64,000 nt of DNA from Amoebophrya sp. A120 (lineage: Eukaryota; Sar; Dinophyceae; Syndiniales; Amoebophryaceae): positions 1,488,001 through 1,552,000 of the forward strand of contig CAJINV010000008.1 of NCBI GenBank assembly GCA_905178155.1, read 5' to 3'. Shown here in pieces: positions 23,801 to 32,959 of the stretch; within the stretch, counting starts at the first letter, position 1; every line of letters starts with the position of its first letter. The notes beneath the pieces are model-generated. The model ran no database searches and was not told the DNA's origin. It saw only the letters and a list, made by a program, of their open reading frames with translations. Made by a program: the position numbers and the translations under genes.

Positions 23801-26708
23801 ATGTCAGCCCTTGGAGCAACGCCGGCGGCGTTTTTGTTGCTCCTTTGGTCGTCATCTAAAGTTTCAGTTGTCCGCGCAGATCTGCCGGTGCATTGCATCC
23901 GCCCACAGGTTGCGGGCAACTGGAAATTCCACTTGGGACCGGCCAGCAAGACTCGCTCCACCTGTGGTCACGCGACTCCGGATGTCGACAGCAAGCAGCC
24001 CGATTTGACGAAGTTCTTCAAAGACTCGGAAACAAAGACGCTGGATATTAAACTGGAAAATCCCCTGGTGGCCCGTGTGGGCGCGGACAAGACCGGCAAG
24101 TGGACCATGATCTACGACGAGGGTATCTCGGTGCAGAGCAAGGACTACGAGTTCTTCACCTTTTCGCACTTTGAGAAACCCACCAAGCCCAGTGTGCACG
24201 GGAAGAAATATTTTCGTTCCTTCTGTGGGAGATCGGAGGTCGGCTGGTAAAAGTCAGATCTATTTTCAGATAGATTGTTGTACGAAGTATCTTTAGCTTC
24301 ATGTACGAAGTATCTTTATCGTCCATGGACTAGCACATCATTGCATTTTCATCATCTACGACGCCTCGGCACCTACGGGAGAACTACTATCCTTGAAAAG
24401 GGTTCTTCACCTTCTACTTAAGGTATCGCGAGACTGCGACCGGCTTGTTCGGTTGTTTCAAGGCTGAGAAGGCGAATGCAGCGCAACAGAATCTGGCGTT
24501 TTACCATCTCTCCTTGTTGGAGGAAAAAAAGCGGGCCATGCGCAACAGCCGGAATTATAAATCGGCAACTGCAAAATCAAAAAAAGCCACGACGGGTTTT
24601 CTGGCGGCCAAGAAGCAGACCGCGGAAGAGGACCAGGTCCAGACTGTTCGCTTCGAGGACGATTTCCGGGCGGAGAAGGTAGACCACTCAGAAGTCGTGT
24701 CCAGCATCAACGCGCAGCAAACTACCTGGACCGCGACCAAATATTCCGACGAATTTCTGCAGCAGAAAATGCGCCAACTGCAGAAACGCGGCCGGAATAA
24801 ACCTACCAGCGAACAACATCAAGCATATCCAGGAAAAAACACCCATCCCCATCCAATTTGTCATGCAAAACATGCATAAAGATAAAATCCACTATTTGTC
24901 ATACAAAAAATGGATGGGGATGGGTGTTTTTTCCTGGATAAAGCAAGTGTGAGTGCTACTGCTACCCCGTCTACGAAGCTGGCCAAGGCCAAGGGAAAAA
25001 GTGTAGCGGCAACGTTGCAGAAGGACCAGGGGCCGGAGCAAGAAGACGCCTCGCAGAAGATTCTCGAGGACTTGCCGTCGAATCACAGTTGGGACAACGT
25101 CGATGGGGAAAACTACTTGGAACCGATTCTGGATCAATACGACGGAATGCCTTTGAGTCGATCAGGGAACGAAAATCGTTAAAACGAGATTTGACTGTTG
25201 AAGCTGTGAATGCGATGAATATCGCTCTCATTACTTGTTGCGACGAAGTTGAATTGTTTGGTGTTTGAAGTGGAACAACGTTCAACGACCACAAGGACGA
25301 GGCGTGCATGATTTAGTAAACTTTTCTTGCCGAAGCAGAAGTGGAGCTCGTGAATTTTGATGATGCGTGCCTGTAATATGTGCAACACCCGCCACCCAGG
25401 AAAGCGAGAGGCACAAATCGCATCAAGATCAATATCAAAAGAAAATGATGAGAATTATCAAATCAATATGTAGTGGTCCGTGAATTTGAATATCATGCAA
25501 TAGGAATATAAAAGCGAATTAGTCCCCCCCGACTCAAGATTTTCATACAATATTCGAGCGGATTGTGGGTCTTGCTACGCAGTGTCGTCCGTGCACATGC
25601 TTTCCGCTCGGTACCGCGTGCAACAGAAAAACGCCAAACTGCCGGGCTTTAGCATCAATTTTCCGCTGTATTGCTCGGACCTGAACCAGGGCTGCCAAGG
25701 CGGCTATCCCTCGCTGGTTTCCATGTGGTCCAAGCACGTCGGCTTGATCCCGAAAGAATGCGCCGGGCCGTACTTCACCTCGGACACAATCACGTGCAAG
25801 CGAATGTTCGAGGAAAATTCTCTGCTGGATGTGACGCCCAAGAACACCGCGTCCTCCAGCACTGCTCTCGATACCAACACGTTAAGAAAGGCGAGTCACC
25901 GCAGAGCCCCCTCCGTTCTGCAGCTCATGTCGACAAAGAAAAACTCCAAGGCGGGGTCGACGCGGCGCCGAAGCGACAGCGAACGCAAAAATTCAAAATT
26001 TTCCCAATGCGTGAAGAAGGCCGAGGAAAGCCACCAGGTCGCCAAGGTGCACCACTGGAACTACATCGGGGTATCCTCTGCAGAAGTATCGTGCTCGCAG
26101 GTATTCCAGCACAGCATGAAAGAACTAGAATTGGTCGCTTAGCAGGGGCATCAGCATTACACACTTCGGACTTTTTGTTGGAAACTGAGTTTCCAACTCG
26201 TACTAACGCGGCCGCTCTATTCTTTCATTGTAATAACGAATTTTTTTTGTCCCTAGTGCGATACTTTTGCAGCGCATACGGTGGTTATTATGGGAACTGC
26301 AACGTCGTCGGTATGATGCAAGACCTGTACAAATTTGGTCCCTTGGCTGTGGCGCTCGAGCCGGGAATGGACTTCATGTACTACCGGTCAGGGGTGTACA
26401 AGTCGCAGCCAATCAAGACCGACCAGCCCTGGGTGAAGGTGGATCATGCGGTGCTGCTAATCGGCTGGGGCGAAGAGCCCGCCAGCAAGGAAACGGCTCT
26501 CGCGAAGAAGCCCGCGCGCCCCCAGCCGTTTTGGACCATCCAGAACAGCTGGGGCAGCTCTTGGGGCGAAAACGGGAACATCCGCATTGCCCGGGGCGAA
26601 AACGAGAGCGGCGTCGAGTTCCAGGCGGTGGCTGCGTACCTGGAAGAGGGAAAGGCGCAACCGGTTTTGGACTACGTCTTCGATAGCATTCTGAACGACG
26701 AACTGTGA
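23801..26708 (+). CDS. Cathepsin C-like (dipeptidyl peptidase I) cysteine protease, full length
   Basis: ATG at 23801, followed by a signal peptide (AAFLLLLWSSSKVSVVRA). Exon 1 (23801-24246) is an N-terminal exclusion-like domain: DLPVHCIRPQVAGNWKFHLG, with MIYDEGISV and EVGWYRETATG across the junction. Exons 24423-24825 and 24946 to about 25147 hold the propeptide (INAQQTTWTATKYSDEF) and the start of the mature enzyme (NHSWDNVDGENYLEPILDQ). Exon ~25565-26071 has the Cys site DCGSCYAVSS and DLNQGCQGGYPS; exon 26284-26708 has NYIGGYYGNCN, His in VKVDHAV and Asn in IQNSWGSSWGENG. A Ser/Lys-rich insert of about 60 residues precedes the IGG segment. Intron 24247-24422 is GT-AG. The intron near 25147-25564 is certain but I could not fix its ends. 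Expected role: secreted or lysosomal dipeptide-releasing protease. Confidence 0.9.
24826..24940. mobile_element. Introner element, family F, in cathepsin C-like gene 2
   Basis: The shortest element (115 bp) with the longest perfect arms: TATCCAGGAAAAAACACCC on the left and GGGTGTTTTTTCCTGGATA on the right, extended inward by CATCCCCATCC / GGATGGGGATG. The direct repeat AAGCA is at 24821-24825 and 24941-24945. Excision gives EQHQASVSATATPS. Confidence 0.9.
26072..26278. mobile_element. Introner element, family A, in cathepsin C-like gene 2
   Basis: Starts TATCCTCTGCAGAAGTATCG, ends GCGATACTTTTGCAGCGCATA. Direct repeats CGGGG (26067-26071) and CGGTG (26279-26283) differ at one base. Excision gives ATC GGG G|GT TAT, i.e. 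NYIGGYYGN. The internal part differs from other family A copies. Confidence 0.87.
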
Positions 26709-27401
26709 ATGATGTAATCGCTTTCTTTTTCTTTTCCGACAAGCAGAATGAGGCAAAGGCTTGCTCTTTCTGACGAGCAGCTGTACTTTTTTCTATGATT
26801 TTATTGTTTCTGGCCAAGAAAAATGTCCCCCTTGCAATTTAGGGCAGCGCAAAAATACTGCATGTATCGGGCAGTAATACGAGGAAGTACCTCATATGTT
26901 CTTGTTAGTCGCTGGTCGTTTTCGTCAACTGGTGTCCTCCGTCATTCTCGTTCCCGTTCGTGTCCTTAATATACAACTCATAGCGCACCATTGTACGTGT
27001 CCTGGAGTTGGAATATGAAGTTCCAGTAGAAATCATTGGTGAACACGAGAGTCCGCGCAAACGTAACGGAGTCGTCGTCTGTATTGTATGTAATTTGTGC
27101 TTGTAGTTTCGTATGGTCGCCACGACTCGAAATCCACATCGCAGAAGAACAAGAGTGTGAGCCGACGAATCGCATAAGATTTCAGGAGGAGATCACGCGT
27201 GGACCACGACAACTGATATTTATTTTGTCCCAGAAGACGATGAGGCCCCGCCCCACACAAGCACTGTAGAAGTTTTACTTTTACCTGCTAAGCATCGAAA
27301 ATACAATATCAAAGATCTAAAATCGGCAGTGCCGCGCTTCCCCGGTGCTGCTGCGCCGGGGCGGAGGAGGAGGCCCGAGGCGGGCGGGGTCGGCAGCTTG
27401 A
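26709..27401. other. Intergenic; includes a possible minus-strand L-domain tail
   Basis: No plus-strand gene. On the minus strand a frame from 27460 down to a TGA at 27309 starts SLEKLDDFYQMLSEK and continues into a Pro/Arg/Ser-rich tail ending LPILDL. It looks like the C-terminus of another copy of the L-domain-like gene at 28415-29880. Confidence 0.4.
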
Positions 27402-27460
27402 TGAAAATGCATTCTTCTCCGAAAGCATCTGATAAAAATCATCCAGCTTTTCCAGCGACA
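27402..27460. repeat. 59-bp direct repeat, copy R1, left border of MAPR unit 1
   Basis: Identical by eye to 28774-28832. Minus-strand translation contains SLEKLDDFYQMLSEK. Related copies lie at 29901-29948 (two mismatches), 31259-31316 and, inverted, near 32563-32606. Confidence 0.88.
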
Positions 27461-27518
27461 CAATTCCCTTACATGCCACGCATTACAGGTTTTCTCTGTC
27501 TTGTAGAGCAAATTTGTG

Positions 27519-28742
27519 ATGCTGTCGACCAAAGATAGGTGCACTAACACAGTTTTTTTCTTGGATACAGGCCACCGAAAAAGCAGTTTCCGGTGCCGGA
27601 AGAGGGGTCCAGGGATCCGAATCACGAATGGACGTTTCAGTATCAAATGCAAAAATGTCTGCGTCTCGGAGGATGGAACTTGTGATGCGTCCTGTGGGTT
27701 ATACAAAAATCTGTGTTGCGTGATCACCAAAAGTTTTCCTTTTTTGACCAACATGAGCGGGAGTTTCTCATTGCAGGTTCAGCATGATAGGGACTTCGTA
27801 GAATCCGTCATGCTAGGTCCTGCATTCCAGACCTCATGGGGCATGGAAAATATGCATGACAAGTCTGCATTCTTCCAGACCCAGACACTTTTGCATTTGA
27901 TAGTCAGACATTAAGGGACTACGACGGGGACAAGAACCGCATGTACATAGGAGTCTGCGGATTGGTTTTCGACGTACAGGAAAGCGACAACTTTAGGCCG
28001 GATTTTGGTATTTTATTCTGAATAGTGTGTCGTCCTCGTCAGTGCTGCTCCGACTAATTATTTCGCATGAAGTTTATTGTCATCCCTGTTTTATTCGTAG
28101 GCCCACGACATGATCATGATGCGAAGATCGATCGTCTCAATCTCAATGTAGCTTCACCAAGGATCACGAATTACCGGAGAACGAGGAGCCGCTAGATCTG
28201 GTACAGCTACGACGAGGACCCAGCAAAACAAGATCAACCTAACATCTGAGGAACCAACCACGCAACAAGAATCCTCGTGGATCCAGGCGAAGCCAAGTTT
28301 CAGCAGTACGAGAGGGATTGTCCCGCAGTTGTTATCTGGACAGGTGGCAGGACGAGCTCAGCAAGCACATGGGGCGAGTAAAAATGGATTGCAGGAGCAT
28401 GATGGGGGACCTGCTCAGCTTCTCGGTGGTGCTATGCTGAGTAAAAAAGTACCCACACCAGAGTCAAGATGGGGATTTTGCAACACAAACCTTGATGAAG
28501 TTTTGGGAGCCACGCATGACAAATTGCAGGCTGTATTGTAATGCAGTTTAGCAAGGGAAACCGCATTACATCAAACTTATCTGCTTATCCTGTTTACAGC
28601 ATTACAAGTTCCAAAACACAATTGGAAATGGCTCTCATGGGGATGCGCATTACAAGTCTTCCTGGTTTTGCAAATCTGCATTACAACTCTGGTGTGGGTA
28701 CGTTTTTACTCAGGATAGGTGCAGATGAGTTCCCGCAGTTGA
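27519..28742 (+). CDS. MAPR-type (cytochrome b5-like heme-binding) protein, copy 1
   Basis: Exons 27519-27538, 27571-27640, 27908-28007, 28127-28200, 28315-28432 and 28723-28742 total 402 nt: 133 codons plus TGA. The core EWTFQTLRDYDGDKNRMYIG followed by VCGLVFDVQ matches the MAPR pattern (L..YDG..., I.GkVFDV); a later LDRWQDELSKHMGRV matches the family's W....KY..VG segment. Such proteins bind heme and often sit on membranes, acting with P450 enzymes or in sterol metabolism. No N-terminal membrane anchor is present in this model. The first exon is only 20 nt and the first intron (27539-27570) 32 nt, with a CTAAC branch-like motif; this 5' end is the least certain part. Two introners interrupt it. 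Confidence 0.72.
27641..27902 (-). mobile_element. Introner element, family C, in MAPR copy 1
   Basis: Starts TATCAAATGCAAAAATGTC, ends ACACTTTTGCATTTGATA. Direct repeats TTCAG (27636-27640) and GTCAG (27903-27907) differ at one base. Excision gives EWTFQTLRDYDG. The orientation matches 56937. Confidence 0.87.
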
Positions 28743-29880
28743 TGCAGTGGATGAACATCATAGCGCCGGCACTTGAAAATGCATTCTTCTCCGAAAGCAT
28801 CTGATAAAAATCATCCAGCTTTTCCAGCGACAGTACCGGGTTGTCGTGGATGAACACCGTCATACGGTATCCTGAGGAAAAACGTCCCCAACCCGTAGTT
28901 GTCATGCAGATTGGCAACGACAAGCAAACTTGTGATGCGCATCCCCATGAAAGGCGTTTTCGATCGTGTTTTGAAATCTGTGATGCTGTACACAGGATGA
29001 GCAGCTGGGTTTGTAATGCGGATGACCTTGCTAACCTGCACTACACTACAGACGGCAACTTGTCATGCGCTACAGCCAAAACTTCTGGATTTGTGTTGCG
29101 AGATCCCCATCTTGACTCTGGGGTGGGAACGTTTTCACACAGGATATCCGGATGGAGTTCATCATGTCCATCGACATGGAGCGGAGCGCCGGGTTTTCCC
29201 TGATGTGAACCTCACCCCGGACATTCCCGCCAATGTTCATGAAAAGTAAATCGGGATTGCTGTGCAAAATAATCGACGTCCGGTCTTGCGCGGTGACCCC
29301 GATATAAGCGAAGTCCAACGTTGTGGTGGTGGTCGTGGTCGTTGTCGGGGGTAACGTCGTGCTTCCATCATCGGAATTCGACTCAAACACCACCAAGCTC
29401 GGACCGGAAAGGGTTGGTGGCCCCGCCGTCGCGAGCAGAACTTGCCCGGGGCCGGCGACAACCGCCGTTTCGGTTGTCAACAGGTTCCCGTCTCCGTCTC
29501 GCTCCCCCACTCGCGGCCAGTCGATCGGCGGACCGGTTCGTGGCGTGTTGAAGAAGTTCGCTAGCGGGTTCAGGGAATTCCCATACGCCATTAACAAGTA
29601 CTGGAGCTTCATGTTGTTCGTGATCTCGATGTTGTTGCTGATGTAGGTGACTCGGGGGAAATTCATGCTGTTCGCGATCGGGTTCGACCGCGTGATCCAT
29701 CGCCGGGTGCTGTACGTATACTGCCCGAGCGGATTTTCCGCCGTGGTGAAACCCATCTGTGTAGTTGTGAGAGCACGAGGAGAGGAGGAACCTTGTTGTT
29801 CAAGTCCAGGCTGACCACCACCACCGTCTTCAGATTTATTGTTCTTTATTTCATCTGGGTAGTGCGTCCGATAACCCGGC
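28415..29880 (-). CDS. Receptor-L-domain / LRR-like extracellular protein, ends uncertain
   Basis: Minus-strand exon 29880-29147 carries irregular L-domain-like repeats: ITNNMKLQYLLMAYGNSL, then a Thr-rich linker (PPTTTTTTTTTT), then IILHSNPDLLFMNIGGNV and VHIRENPALRSMSM. Removing the introner at 28868-29146 continues in frame to RMTVFIHDNPVLSLEKLDD, another repeat of the I..NP.L..L type. The frame then runs over the 3' end of MAPR copy 1, so the two genes overlap antisense; it stops near 28415 if the family B element there is also removed. No signal peptide or start was found, and there may be more exons upstream. Receptor L domains (EGFR/ECM33 type) are usually at the cell surface. Family assignment is tentative. 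Confidence 0.55.
28433..28717 (+). mobile_element. Introner element, family B, in MAPR copy 1
   Basis: Left end TATGCTGAGTAAAAAAG has one mismatch to the family; the right end ACGTTTTTACTCAGGATA is intact. The direct repeat GGTGC is at 28428-28432 and 28718-28722. One register gives GT-AG. It interrupts the gene seven codons before the stop. Confidence 0.87.
28774..28832. repeat. 59-bp direct repeat, copy R2, right border of MAPR unit 1
   Basis: Same as 27402-27460. The segment between R1 and R2 is 1313 bp. Here the repeat is part of the L-domain exon (NPVLSLEKLDDFYQM). Confidence 0.88.
28868..29146 (-). mobile_element. Introner element, family B, in the minus-strand L-domain gene
   Basis: Plus-strand ends TATCCTGAGGAAAAACG and AACGTTTTCACACAGGATA. 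Direct repeats TACGG (28863-28867) and TCCGG (29147-29151) differ at one base. In the host (minus) sense, excision gives NSIRMTVFIHDNP. Confidence 0.85.
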
Positions 29881-29900
29881 TCCGAAAGCATCCATAATAG

Positions 29901-29948
29901 TCTTCTCCGAAAGCATCTGATAAAAATCACCCACCTTTTCCAGCGACA
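29901..29948. repeat. Border repeat, copy R3, left border of MAPR unit 2
   Basis: 48 bp matching R1 with two mismatches. The left part of R1 (TGAAAATGCAT) is missing. ATGCTTTCGGAG (minus sense) occurs twice within 30 bp here, which may mark a junction. Confidence 0.8.
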
Positions 29949-30006
29949 CAATTCCCTTACAAGCCACGCATTACAGGTTTTCTCTGTCTTGTAGAGCAAA
30001 TTTGTG

Positions 30007-31227
30007 ATGCTGTCGACCAAAGATAGGTGCACTAACACAGTTTTTTTCTTGGATACAGGCCACCGAAAAAGCAGTTTCCGGTGCCGGAAGAGGGGTCCAG
30101 GGATCCGAATCACGAATGGACGTTTCAGTATCAAATGCAAAAATGTCTGCGTCTCGGAGGATGGAACTTGTGATGCGTCCTGTGGGTTATACAAAAATCT
30201 GTGTTGCGTGATCACCAAAAGTTTTCCTTTTTTGACCAACATGAGCGGGAGTTTCTCATTGCAGGTTCAGCATGATAGGGACTTCGTAGAATCCGTCATG
30301 CTAGGTCCTGCATTCCAGACCTCATGGGGCATGGAAAATATGCATGACAAGTCTGCATTCTTCCAGACCCAGACACTTTTGCATTTGATAGTCAGACATT
30401 AAGGGACTACGACGGGGACAAGAACCGCATGTACATAGGAGTCTGCGGATTGGTTTTCGACGTACAGGAAAGCGACAACTTTAGGCCGGATTTTGGTATT
30501 TTATTCTGAATAGTGTGTCGTCCTCGTCAGTGCTGCTCCGACTAATTATTTCGCATGAAGTTTATTGTCATCCCTGTTTTATTCGTAGGCCCACGACATG
30601 ATCATGATGCGAAGATCGATCGTCTCAATCTCAATGTAGCTTCACCAAGGATCACGAATTACCGGAGAACGAGGAGCCGCTAGATCTGGTACAGCTACGA
30701 CGAGGACCCAGCAAAACAAGATCAACCTAACATCTGAGGAACCAACCACGCAACAAGAATCCTCGTGGATCCAGGCGAAGCCAAGTTTCAGCAGTACGAG
30801 AGGGATTGTCCCGCAGTTGTTATCTGGACAGGTGGCAGGACGAGCTCAGCAAGCACATGGGGCGAGTAAAAATGGATTGCAGGAGCATGATGGGGGACCT
30901 GCTCAGCTTCTCGGTGGTGCTATGCTGAGTAAAAAAGTACCCACACCAGAGTCAAGATGGGGATTTTGCAACACAAACCTTGATGAAGTTTTGGGAGCCA
31001 CGCATGACAAATTGCAGGCTGTATTGTAATGCAGTTTAGCAAGGGAAACCGCATTACAAACTTATCTGCTTATCCTGTTTACAGCATTACAAGTTCCAAA
31101 ACACAATTGGAAATGGCTCTCATGGGGATGCGCATTACAAGTCTTCCTGGTTTTGCAAATCTGCATTACAACTCTGGTGTGGGTACGTTTTTACTCAGGA
31201 TAGGTGCAGATGAGTTCCCGCAGTTGA
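30007..31227 (+). CDS. MAPR-type (cytochrome b5-like) protein, copy 2
   Basis: Near-perfect copy of 27519-28742 at an offset of 2488 bp, falling to 2485 bp after a 3-bp deletion inside the second introner. Exons by offset: 30007-30026, 30059-30128, 30396-30495, 30615-30688, 30803-30920, 31208-31227. The protein appears identical. Both introners are at the same positions with the same sequence, so the duplication is younger than both insertions and probably recent. Confidence 0.72.
30129..30390 (-). mobile_element. Introner element, family C, in MAPR copy 2
   Basis: Copy of 27641-27902 carried by the segmental duplication; flanks TTCAG and GTCAG are unchanged. Confidence 0.87.
30921..31202 (+). 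mobile_element. Introner element, family B, in MAPR copy 2
   Basis: Copy of 28433-28717 with a 3-bp deletion in its middle (TCA lost near 31060). Flanked by GGTGC. Confidence 0.87.
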
Positions 31228-31258
31228 TGCAGTGGATGAACATCATAGCGCCGGCACT

Positions 31259-31316
31259 TGAAAATGCATTCTTCTCCGAAAGCATCTGATAAAAATCATC
31301 CAGCTTTTCCAGCGAC
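31259..31316. repeat. Border repeat, copy R4, right border of MAPR unit 2
   Basis: 58 bp matching R2 up to GCGAC, then joined to a different sequence (the zinc-finger exon on the minus strand). The unit between R3 and R4 is 1310 bp. Confidence 0.85.
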
Positions 31317-32110
31317 GGGTGGCAACGTGCACGTAGAGACGCAGCAAGCGGCGTCCTCCAACAGGTTCGTGTCCAGTTCCAAGAGCGGCCAGAGGCTCAC
31401 CGGCTTCTCCATGGCGCACATGCGGCAAAACCGGTTTTTCCCGAACTGGTAGTCTCCACAGTAGGGGCAGTACCAGTCGCATCGTCGGTAAAAGCGTCCC
31501 CGCCCCAGGTTTGTCACGAGAAACACAAGCGCACCACACTTTGCCTCCCCCTTTGCAACCAAAAGCGTAGCACACTTCTATCAGCATTATCAGTGGGAAC
31601 TAGGTCTTTCAACCCAACCTCCCAATTTTCCGGGCAAGCGTTACCGTTAGTAACTTTCCCTCCCCAGATTTGCATGCCCCAGACGTTTCTCATGTGCAGC
31701 TCCACCAGGAGCATAGTAATCTAGTGCCGTTTTGGACTTTGACGTCAAGCCAGAATCAAGATAACGTGATCGATTTGCGATGTGGCTGCACTAGCGAACC
31801 ACGACTACACTGGGAGCCCAAGCCTGGTGTCATGCGTAACGGCTAAGCATTATCGTCGATTTGCGTAGCATAGTGTAGTAGTTTTCCTCTGCATAGTGTA
31901 GTACTATCTGCAAGGCGGGGACGTAGTTCTTACTGGGAATAAGTCGCCCGGCCGCGTCATCCCCGGCCGCACGTTGCTCTTTTTGTTCCGCATGGTATTC
32001 CTCTAGCTTTACAGAGGTCGCAGCAATCTCGCCGGATATATAACACCCCTGCCCTTGGTCGAGATGTTGCGCTACCCGATCAATGCATACCAAGCAGAGT
32101 TGTAGATCAC
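31317..32110 (-). CDS. RanBP2-type zinc-finger protein, fragmentary model
   Basis: Minus-strand exon about 31483-31317 encodes DWYCPYCGDYQFGKNRFCRM followed by CAMEKP. This is the RanBP2 zinc finger pattern: W-x-C-x2-C, about ten residues, then N-x-C-x2-C. Such fingers bind single-stranded RNA or ubiquitin. A second coding-like minus exon about 32110-31910 reads VCIDRVAQHLDQGQGCYISG then a charged helix; it may belong to the same gene. A degenerate family B-like introner (31480-31698) lies between. I could not join the exons in frame, and the C-terminal end at the MAPR unit border is unclear, so this may be a broken gene. Confidence 0.45.
31480..31698. mobile_element. Degenerate introner-like element, family B-like
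   Basis: Left CATCGTCGGTAAAAGCGTCC and right CAGACGTTTCTCATGTGCA resemble family B ends with many changes. No matching 5-bp direct repeat remains. It may be an old copy. Confidence 0.4.
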
Positions 32111-32510
32111 AAACAGTGGGGCCGTGCGCAGCCGATTGCGCGCTTCGCTTGATGATATGAAAAGTCGCATGTTTATGTTTTTAGACAGAAATATCGAGCA
32201 TCGTCTTCAACGGATTTACTACTACTGGACTTTGTACAGAAGCGATCATGTAGAGCTTGTGGCTTACAGATACAGCAAACCGCTCGCAAACAATATAAAT
32301 CAAAAACATTTTTTGAAGCAAGTCTGAAGAAAAAAAAACACAAGAAAGGACAACAGCCTGGCTGTTGCTAACGCCGTCACTGCGATGACGAATGCGAGAA
32401 CTGCGCTCCATTACCTCGTCCAGAAGCGTAAGCCAACCCCTGTGATAGAAAACGTAGAAAAACATCTGATATTCATATATCGTATAGTAAAAAACGACGA
32501 TGAAAACGGG

Positions 32511-32544
32511 ATAATATCCAGCATCGTAGGATGCTGGATATTAT
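32511..32544. other. Perfect hairpin
   Basis: ATAATATCCAGCATC, loop GTAG, then GATGCTGGATATTAT: 15-bp perfect stem. An inverted copy of the SLEKLDDFYQMLSEK-coding border repeat follows directly at about 32563-32606. Not followed by a T-run; role unknown. Confidence 0.7.
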
Positions 32545-32959
32545 TTATCAGACTTTTCCAGCTGGAAAAGGTGGATGATTTTTATCAGATGCTTTCGGAG
32601 AAGGTGTAAGTAGAAAAACATCTGAATACACATTCATCTCTGCAACAGTCTGACCGCCATCCAGGTTCTCCATCAACACCTTCTCAAGGATTCTTCGGCT
32701 CCACGTCGTCGCTGAGGCTGACGCCTTACGACGTGCATGATTATCCTCCTGACCCAGTGCGGCAAGGTCTGAACAGCGCAAAGAACGTGCGAACTACGCA
32801 AGAAAGAAAAGGCGAAGGATTTTTGCCGCAGGGCTTCGTGCTGGCAGTTCCACTTGCCCCATTGGCACGAGTACGAGAAGCGCCGCAGCACTCGTGTGGA
32901 CCTTGCTTGACCACCGCTTCCGCACTGCATCCGGCGGATAAACCACAGAGGTTGTCAGC

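Noticed and set aside
29070-30242. Single 390-codon minus-strand frame
   Set aside because: Its ends are read through introner elements and part of MAPR copy 2 in antisense. Only 29147-29880 resembles protein, so I kept that part as an exon.
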